A stretch of DNA of 5,263 nt. Origin: Candidatus Delongbacteria bacterium (GTDB lineage Bacteria > UBA4055). Both the position numbers and the translations under genes were made by a program. Under the pieces are notes generated by a model. That model saw only the letters and a program-made list of their open reading frames with translations. It did no database searches and had not been told where the DNA came from. The stretch spans positions 1 through 5,263 of the forward strand of contig WTAK01000060.1 in NCBI GenBank assembly GCA_013139625.1. The letters run 5' to 3'. Shown here in pieces: positions 1 to 5,263 of the stretch; position 1 is the stretch's first letter, and the number at the start of each line of letters is the position of its first letter.

Positions 1-896
<896 letters not shown>

Positions 897-911
897 AAAG
901 ATCGTGATTTT

Positions 912-940
912 AAGGGGCGATTTTCTCGCCCTTTTTTTTT
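912..940 (+). terminator. Rho-independent terminator of the GAPDH gene
   Basis: It begins 15 bases after the GAPDH TAA. The stem is GGGCGA (915-920) with TCGCCC (926-931), around a 5-nt TTTTC loop. G914 and two A-T pairs can extend the stem at its base. Nine consecutive T residues (932-940) follow. This is a textbook intrinsic terminator on the plus strand, and it is the strongest transcription signal in the window. Confidence 0.93.
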
Positions 941-944
941 GGAG
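941..944 (+). promoter_or_regulatory. Ribosome binding site GGAG for the EamA transporter
   Basis: GGAG lies immediately after the terminator T-tract and four A residues before the ATG at 949. It decides the start: the in-frame GTG at 904 would place translation inside the terminator hairpin and add 15 residues with no family counterpart. The spacing is short but acceptable. Confidence 0.65.
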
Positions 945-948
945 AAAA

Positions 949-1887
949 ATGAATAAAATAATCGTTTACATATTTGTAGTCCTCCCGATGCTTTTTTGGT
1001 CACTTACCTTCGTTTGGTATAAGATCATCCTGGAGTATATCGGACCGATCTCTGTTATCTTTTTCAGATTAGTATTTGCTGCAGGTCTTTTGATAATAGT
1101 GACAAAATTCTTCTTCAAGGAAAAAGATAAATTAGTTTACAAAGATTATAAATACATCTTCATTTTAACCCTGTTTGAACCATTCCTGTACTTCCTCGGT
1201 GAATCTTACGGAATGGAATATGTTTCTCCGACAATAGCAGCGGTAATGATATCCATGATACCTGTTCTAACTCCGATCTTTGCATATAAGATCTTGAATG
1301 AACGACTAAATGCTTTTAATTTCATCGGTTTGATCTTATCCTTTTCAGGAGTGGTTTTGATCATAATAAATCCGGGTTCAGCATCAGACTTTACTTTCAA
1401 AGGAATTGCACTTTTAATGGTGGCAGTTCTGGGTGCTGTTGGATATGGAATAACTGTCAAGAAACTTTTATCTGATTATTCATCAATTACTATCGTGAAA
1501 TATCAATGTATTTTTGGTACATTCTTATTCTTGCCTTTATTCTTTCTGTTAGAATACAATGAAACCACTATAAGCCTTTCAAACGCTATTTCAGATGGTA
1601 CACTTTTTACAATTGTTTCTACTGTGATATATATGTCATTCTTTGCGTCTGTGATGTCTTTTGTGCTGATTATAAAACCTATAAGAGAACTTGGGATATC
1701 AAAGACAAATGTGTTTACGAATCTTATACCTGTGTTCACTGCTGTTCTATCATATTTCATGATCGGGGAAACTTTTGATACTAAAAAGATCGTAGGTATC
1801 TTGATCGTTATCACCGGTATTTTACTATCTCAGATGAAAGGGTTATTTAAGAAGAAAACTTTTCAAATAATGTCGTTATTTCGTTAA
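949..1887 (+). CDS. EamA/DMT-superfamily transporter, 10 membrane segments
   Basis: Inner-membrane permease of the drug/metabolite transporter superfamily. Members move amino acids, nucleotides or other small metabolites, usually outward, but the substrate cannot be told from this sequence. The 312 residues match the usual 280-320. Two EamA repeats are visible. The first runs over about residues 4-140, with 'LFWSLTFVWYK' in the first helix, 'SPTIAAVMISMIPVLTPIFAY' and the conserved 'LNERLN' before 'IGLILSFSGVVLII'. The second covers about 150-295, with 'TNVFTNLIPVFTAVLSYFMIGE' and 'IVGILIVITGILL'. Hydrophobic stretches give about ten helices, and a basic tail ('KGLFKKK') fits a cytoplasmic C-terminus. 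The ATG at 949 was chosen for its GGAG site and because the protein then begins directly with helix 1. There is no space for a promoter between the terminator and the start, so transcription must come from terminator readthrough or a promoter within or near the GAPDH 3' end. Its last codons overlap the converging protease gene. Family is secure, function generic. Confidence 0.9.
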   Translation: MNKIIVYIFVVLPMLFWSLTFVWYKIILEYIGPISVIFFRLVFAAGLLIIVTKFFFKEKDKLVYKDYKYIFILTLFEPFLYFLGESYGMEYVSPTIAAVMISMIPVLTPIFAYKILNERLNAFNFIGLILSFSGVVLIIINPGSASDFTFKGIALLMVAVLGAVGYGITVKKLLSDYSSITIVKYQCIFGTFLFLPLFFLLEYNETTISLSNAISDGTLFTIVSTVIYMSFFASVMSFVLIIKPIRELGISKTNVFTNLIPVFTAVLSYFMIGETFDTKKIVGILIVITGILLSQMKGLFKKKTFQIMSLFR

Positions 1888-4068
1888 AATCATTTTCTTA
1901 GTAATACTCATTCCATTAGCTTTAAGACTATAGAAATACATACCTGAATTTAAGTTACTTGCATCTAAATTAACAGTATGAATCCCTGCCTCTTTACTTC
2001 CATTTTCAAGTTCAGAAACAAGCTGCCCTTTAATGTTATAAATACTTAATTTCACATCACTTCTTATTAACAAGGTAAATCTGATTTTAGTAGTTGGATT
2101 AAACGGATTTGGATAATTCTGCTCTAATGTGAAATTTGATAATAGTGTATTTGATAAATCACGAACACTACCTCCTCGAACCGTAATTTCAGCACCTGCT
2201 TCAGCTTCCACAATTGCGTTAGGTTCAATTATTAAGTTCGTACCTTCTTCCAATATTAGCTCTGATCCTGCTAATAATTTCAATGTTGAGCCATTTTGTA
2301 CAACCATATCAGTGCTAGGAACTAATGAAACTTTAGAGTCATAATCTAAGATCAATTCAGCACCTGTTTCAATCGTAAAATTTTCTCCTACAAAACCTTC
2401 ACCAATTATAATCTCAGATGTTCCTGCCGAAATTGGTTTTGACCAATAATTTCTATATACAGTAATCTCTGCAAACTCACCATCTTCACCATTCATATAA
2501 ACAGCGATATGAGTATCCTTCAATTTCCATGAATCACTTGATGGATATGTAGTTGGTGTGAATTTATTCCTTTCAGGAACATAACCTGTAAAGAAATCTG
2601 TAGGTAAACTTCTAGCATTAATAGCATTATCTGCTTTCCAATATGGACCCAAACCATGTTCAGGACTATATGGATTTTTATTTAAATCATCTAACCAATC
2701 CACATCTTTTTTCCCGTTGTAATAATCTCCATTTGTGTTCAGGTAAGGAATTCCATTTTTAGTTATAGAAGAGTCGGGATCTCTGAATAAATCAATACTA
2801 TTACTCCAATACCTTGGGTAAGGTGTTGCGATCTCAATATCCATTGTTGGCATATATGTATCTGAATTAATAACGTGAGTTATTAAGACTCCTTTACTTT
2901 CACCTTGATACCCCAACCCGGAGATCTCATCGTACATTTCTGCATTTCTATATTCTATGAGAAAGTATTGTGATTCAACCCCACTACCTAATGATGGGCG
3001 ATATAAGTCACCATCTTTATGATCTATTGCAACCGGGATCTTGATCGCAGTCTTATCTCCTAATTCAGCTTTACTTACAGCCTTAATACGAATATCTGTT
3101 TTATTTTCACTTACTCTTTCTTCTATCAATTCTACATCTGTGACTTCTATATATCCAAGTCTTATCATATCATTCGTTGCAAAAGAAAACAACCCATAAC
3201 GGGCATATGGACTAGGCAAGAAAGTGTTATGCCACATCATACTGAACGGCCCATTAGTAGTGTTTGCTCTACCAGCAAAATCACCATTGATCTCTGCATC
3301 ATATTCGGGTGAATCGTCAAATTCATAATCATTGCCCGTATCTCTTAGATTTAGCATAGAATGACCTAATTCATGTACATTAATTGCTAATAGATCAGCT
3401 AAATTCCCGTTATGTTGTGAATAGCATGGTTCACCATTGTAATAAGTGGAACCACTTATGCCTGCCTCCACTGTTTTAAAATTATAACAAACAATATTAT
3501 TTGGATCATCAAGTAAAGCCTGCATATAATTATCAATCCCATACACAGTGTAATAATAATAATCAATTACATCATTTATTGTAGCACCAACAGAATCCAT
3601 AGTAGAATAAGAAGAAATATTGTCGAGCACCCATAAACCATCATCTCTTTCAGGATTTTTTTCAAAGTTTACAATAACGTTTAATTTATCCTTAGTCATT
3701 TCTGAGTAATAGTCCGGTATCGCATCTGCAAAATAATCATACATTGATAACGACCCGTTTTTTTGAACATACTCTTCTATTGATTCAATTTCATTCGGAT
3801 TTTCTAACTTAGGTATCGAGAACATTGTTGGAAACATAATATCCGGATTCGTTTGCCATTCAGGTATATAAGTGTCAAAATCTCTATCCGCGTATTTTGC
3901 AAATATCATAGTAGCTACTTTATCTCCAACCGGTCCTTTCGTAGCTACATCCATATTAACTGCATGACTAACGATGTAGTCTGAAGTAAAGAATTCATTA
4001 TTGGTTGTCTGTGAGAACAACCTTGATAAAAAAAATAAGATTAAGAATAATAAATATTTATGTCTCAT
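1876..4068 (-). CDS. Secreted M6-like metalloprotease with beta-solenoid stalk and T9SS C-terminal sorting domain
   Basis: Predicted extracellular zinc protease of 730 residues. Order: Sec signal peptide at about 1-20 (MRHK, a long hydrophobic run, then LFSQ); an M6-like catalytic region at about 35-400; a region of unassigned fold at about 400-555; nine octapeptide repeats at 561-632; and a T9SS type A sorting domain at 643-730. In the catalytic region I see the zinc motif HELGH (232-236) followed by NLRD, a Met-turn candidate 'FSMMW' near 277, 'RLGYIEV' near 303 and 'YFLIEYRN' near 368, all with counterparts in M6 (immune inhibitor A-like) peptidases. The sorting domain has 'LEQNYPNPFNPTT', 'LSIYNIKGQLV' and 'LNSGMYFYSLKANG', ending in a basic 'KKMILTK'. 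I chose ATG 4068 because the signal peptide starts there; ATG 4077 is an alternative. The in-frame TTG at 4131 would run into the upstream kinase gene and precede the signal peptide. The kinase gene lies 47 bp upstream, possibly in one operon. The zinc motif spacing is unusual, so activity is inferred rather than shown. The substrate is unknown. Confidence 0.88.
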   Translation of the reverse strand: MRHKYLLFLILFFLSRLFSQTTNNEFFTSDYIVSHAVNMDVATKGPVGDKVATMIFAKYADRDFDTYIPEWQTNPDIMFPTMFSIPKLENPNEIESIEEYVQKNGSLSMYDYFADAIPDYYSEMTKDKLNVIVNFEKNPERDDGLWVLDNISSYSTMDSVGATINDVIDYYYYTVYGIDNYMQALLDDPNNIVCYNFKTVEAGISGSTYYNGEPCYSQHNGNLADLLAINVHELGHSMLNLRDTGNDYEFDDSPEYDAEINGDFAGRANTTNGPFSMMWHNTFLPSPYARYGLFSFATNDMIRLGYIEVTDVELIEERVSENKTDIRIKAVSKAELGDKTAIKIPVAIDHKDGDLYRPSLGSGVESQYFLIEYRNAEMYDEISGLGYQGESKGVLITHVINSDTYMPTMDIEIATPYPRYWSNSIDLFRDPDSSITKNGIPYLNTNGDYYNGKKDVDWLDDLNKNPYSPEHGLGPYWKADNAINARSLPTDFFTGYVPERNKFTPTTYPSSDSWKLKDTHIAVYMNGEDGEFAEITVYRNYWSKPISAGTSEIIIGEGFVGENFTIETGAELILDYDSKVSLVPSTDMVVQNGSTLKLLAGSELILEEGTNLIIEPNAIVEAEAGAEITVRGGSVRDLSNTLLSNFTLEQNYPNPFNPTTKIRFTLLIRSDVKLSIYNIKGQLVSELENGSKEAGIHTVNLDASNLNSGMYFYSLKANGMSITKKMILTK
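2173..2388 (-). repeat. Nine in-register octapeptide repeats (predicted beta-solenoid) in the protease
   Basis: Residues 561-632 divide without gaps into nine 8-residue units: GENFTIET, GAELILDY, DSKVSLVP, STDMVVQN, GSTLKLLA, GSELILEE, GTNLIIEP, NAIVEAEA, GAEITVRG. The pattern is G-(S/A/T)-x-hydrophobic-x-hydrophobic-x-x. The alternating hydrophobic positions suggest short beta strands stacked into a small solenoid or beta-helix, placed between the catalytic part and the sorting domain like a stalk. The DNA units are diverged, so this is a protein-level repeat and not a recent DNA duplication. Confidence 0.75.
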
Positions 4069-4075
4069 AAAGCAC

Positions 4076-4105
4076 ATCCCATTTTTGCTATTGATACATT
4101 GGGAT
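4076..4105 (-). promoter_or_regulatory. Possible leader hairpin before the protease start
   Basis: On the minus strand ATCCCA (4105-4100) can pair with TGGGAT (4081-4076), leaving an 18-nt loop. The downstream arm contains the only purine-rich stretch (GGG at 4080-4078) that could serve as a ribosome binding site for ATG 4068, and it overlaps the alternative ATG at 4077. Pairing would hide these. Six base pairs with a long loop is weak, so this is only a candidate. Confidence 0.25.
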
Positions 4106-4115
4106 TCAGGAAGTA

Positions 4116-5066
4116 TTATTTTATTCCGCAATCAATTCCCAATTTCTCAGATAAAACCTTAATTTGAACTAAATTAGTAGATATCTTATCATAAATACTT
4201 TTATCATCCCTAGTATAAAAATAAAAAGCGTAATTCCCCATAGCCTGCATCAATCTTACAGCTCCAAAAGCAGGTAAAGTATCCTTGAATACTTCTTCAT
4301 CTATTTCAATATATTTCTTCAGAGAAAGAAGATAATGATCTATCAATTCTTCCTGCATACCTTCATAATTGATCGTACCTGAGCTATAAATAAATGAAGC
4401 CAGATCATATTGCAGTGGACCTTTTCTTCCGGATTGAAAATCTATAAAGTAAAGTTTGCCATTTTTGACCATGAAATTTCTACTTTGAAAATCTCTGTAA
4501 AAGAAAAATTCGTTAGGTTGCTGTAAAATAATATCAATAACCTTATTTTTAAAATTTAAGAAAATTTTGGGATCATATTTCTTATAGAATCTCTGCAAAA
4601 AATGCTCTTCAAATCTCGCAACATCAAATAACATATTCTCTCTATCAAAAGTTTCTCTCTGATAGCAGAATGAAAAATCTATCTTATCGTAAAGAACATT
4701 TTGTATTTTGGGAAGTGTTTCTACGATCTTAAAATATAATGATCGAATAGATTTAATATCACCTTTTGAGTTAAGTTCATCACAATATTTCTTAACAGTA
4801 TCATCACCAAGATCTTCAAGTAAGTAAGATCCGCTATCTTCTGCAACAGAAACTAATCCGGGCACACCTATCCCCTGCTCTTCAAAAGTATTCCTAAATT
4901 CTAAGAAAGCTTTGTTCTCATCAATATTATTTCCGACAACACCAACGAATGTACCTTCTGAATGATAAACTCTAAAAATACTCCTCTCAGAATAATCACC
5001 CTTTAGTTTCGTGATCTTAACATCCTGCAGAGACAATTCATTACAAAATTTTTCTATACTATTCAT
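4116..5066 (-). CDS. COG3178/AmgK-like phosphotransferase (APH-fold small-molecule kinase)
   Basis: Cytoplasmic kinase of the aminoglycoside-phosphotransferase fold. Its best-known relative is AmgK, which phosphorylates N-acetylmuramate/N-acetylglucosamine in cell-wall recycling; the substrate here is not proven. From ATG 5066 it has 316 residues. The N-lobe shows 'SERSIFRVYH', then 'VGVVGNNIDENKAFLEF', with no Lys at the usual ATP-binding spot. 'YLLEDLGDD' is the hinge region. The catalytic loop is 'YRDFQSRNF', with base Asp 192 and metal-binding Asn 197. The second metal motif is 'FIDFQSGRKGPLQYDLAS', with Asp 209. The first catalytic-loop residue is Tyr rather than His, which I recall from Bacteroidetes-type members and which need not mean inactivity. 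An upstream ATG at 5081 adds five residues but sits within the palindromic repeat, so I favour 5066; neither start has a good Shine-Dalgarno site. Stop is TAA at 4118-4116. It lies between a partial gene upstream and the protease downstream, all on one strand. Family assignment is firm, substrate is inference. Confidence 0.85.
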   Translation of the reverse strand: MNSIEKFCNELSLQDVKITKLKGDYSERSIFRVYHSEGTFVGVVGNNIDENKAFLEFRNTFEEQGIGVPGLVSVAEDSGSYLLEDLGDDTVKKYCDELNSKGDIKSIRSLYFKIVETLPKIQNVLYDKIDFSFCYQRETFDRENMLFDVARFEEHFLQRFYKKYDPKIFLNFKNKVIDIILQQPNEFFFYRDFQSRNFMVKNGKLYFIDFQSGRKGPLQYDLASFIYSSGTINYEGMQEELIDHYLLSLKKYIEIDEEVFKDTLPAFGAVRLMQAMGNYAFYFYTRDDKSIYDKISTNLVQIKVLSEKLGIDCGIK

Positions 5067-5076
5067 AATCGGTATT

Positions 5077-5106
5077 GTCATCCTGAATTTAGTTCAGGAT
5101 CTTTCC
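5077..5106. repeat. Palindromic intergenic repeat of the TCATCCTGAA...TTCAGGATC type
   Basis: There are perfect 8-bp arms, ATCCTGAA (5080-5087) and TTCAGGAT (5093-5100), around a 5-nt TTTAG loop, with flanking GTC and CTTTCC. The core resembles dispersed REP-like palindromes (GTCATCCTGAA...TTCAGGATCT) that I recognise from many bacterial genomes; this is recall, not a search. It fills nearly the whole gap between the partial gene and the kinase gene. A transcript through it would form a hairpin, but no T-tract follows on either strand, so it is not an intrinsic terminator. Confidence 0.7.
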
Positions 5107-5263
5107 TCAAAATAAAAGTTTTAAATAATTGTTCTCAACTGAAATAAATTTCTTTTCCACAGTGTTTTCATCAGCTTTAATATTGTTAGAGATACCTACA
5201 CCCTGTATAAAGATAACCTTGGAACCATCTAAGACAACTTTTAAATTATCTCTGAATACCTTT
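5107..5263 (-). CDS. C-terminal fragment of an unrecognised gene
   Basis: An open frame enters from the right edge (first full codon 5262-5260) and codes for 51 residues, beginning KVFRDNLKVVLDGSKV and ending NNYLKLLF, before TGA at 5109-5107. It is minus-strand like the next two genes and lies 25-40 bp upstream of the kinase, so co-transcription is plausible. The piece 'VLDGSKVIFIQGVGISNNI' loosely resembles the beta-rich C-terminus of sugar-1-phosphate nucleotidyltransferases. Such enzymes often neighbour AmgK-like kinases (the MurU/AmgK pairing), but the similarity is too slight for a call. If TGA were read as sense, a TAA follows six codons later (5091-5089). Confidence 0.55.
   Translation of the reverse strand, partial: KVFRDNLKVVLDGSKVIFIQGVGISNNIKADENTVEKKFISVENNYLKLLF

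Noticed and set aside
904..948. Transporter start at GTG 904
   Set aside because: The added codons run through the terminator hairpin and T-tract. ATG 949 has a GGAG site and begins at the first membrane helix.
1206..1814. Minus-strand open frames inside the transporter gene
   Set aside because: They are antisense shadows of a well-supported membrane protein, with no family motifs or ribosome binding sites.
1855..1875. Terminator for the protease at GAAAAGTTTTC (minus strand)
   Set aside because: The palindrome has only a 1-nt centre, has no G/C-rich stem and is not followed by a T-tract.
4069..4131. Protease start at TTG 4131
   Set aside because: It would overlap the kinase 3' end and place 21 polar residues in front of a clear signal peptide.

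Overview
The window is AT-rich DNA from a bacterium, most likely of the FCB superphylum (Bacteroidota/Ignavibacteriota relatives or candidate phyla such as Cloacimonadota or Delongbacteria). The main evidence is a secreted protease ending in a type IX secretion (T9SS) sorting domain with the 'EQNYPNPFNPTT' opening, together with a phosphotransferase whose motifs match the FCB-type branch of the COG3178 family. This placement is an inference from motifs, not from a search.

Layout. Positions 1-896 (+) hold a glyceraldehyde-3-phosphate dehydrogenase (GAPDH) gene that lacks about 36 N-terminal codons at the window edge and is interrupted by one in-frame TGA at 567-569. A strong intrinsic terminator (912-940) follows. 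Directly against its T-tract lie the ribosome binding site and start of an EamA/DMT-family membrane transporter (949-1887, +). The transporter converges with, and overlaps by 12 bp, a minus-strand gene for a secreted M6-like metalloprotease (1876-4068). Upstream of the protease on the same strand is a COG3178/AmgK-like sugar phosphotransferase (4116-5066, possibly from 5081). A palindromic intergenic repeat (5077-5106) separates it from the 3' end of another minus-strand gene (5107-5262). The three minus-strand genes have gaps of about 25-50 bp and may form one operon.

Gene relationships. GAPDH is central glycolysis and is transcriptionally closed off by its terminator. The transporter is a generic metabolite exporter or importer. 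The kinase probably acts on an amino sugar or other sugar for cell-wall recycling or surface polysaccharide precursors. The protease is exported through the Sec system and then T9SS. No shared pathway is evident across the window.

The most notable observation is the TGA in GAPDH. It falls on a glycine that is nearly invariant in bacterial GAPDH ('L-x-G-K-L'), and the reading frame stays fully conserved to the normal TAA stop. Recoding of UGA as glycine is known in Absconditabacteria (SR1) and Gracilibacteria. However, the other complete genes contain no in-frame TGA and the T9SS domain does not fit those lineages, so a recent nonsense mutation, a sequence error or local readthrough is more likely. 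There is no gene-free stretch over 300 bases.
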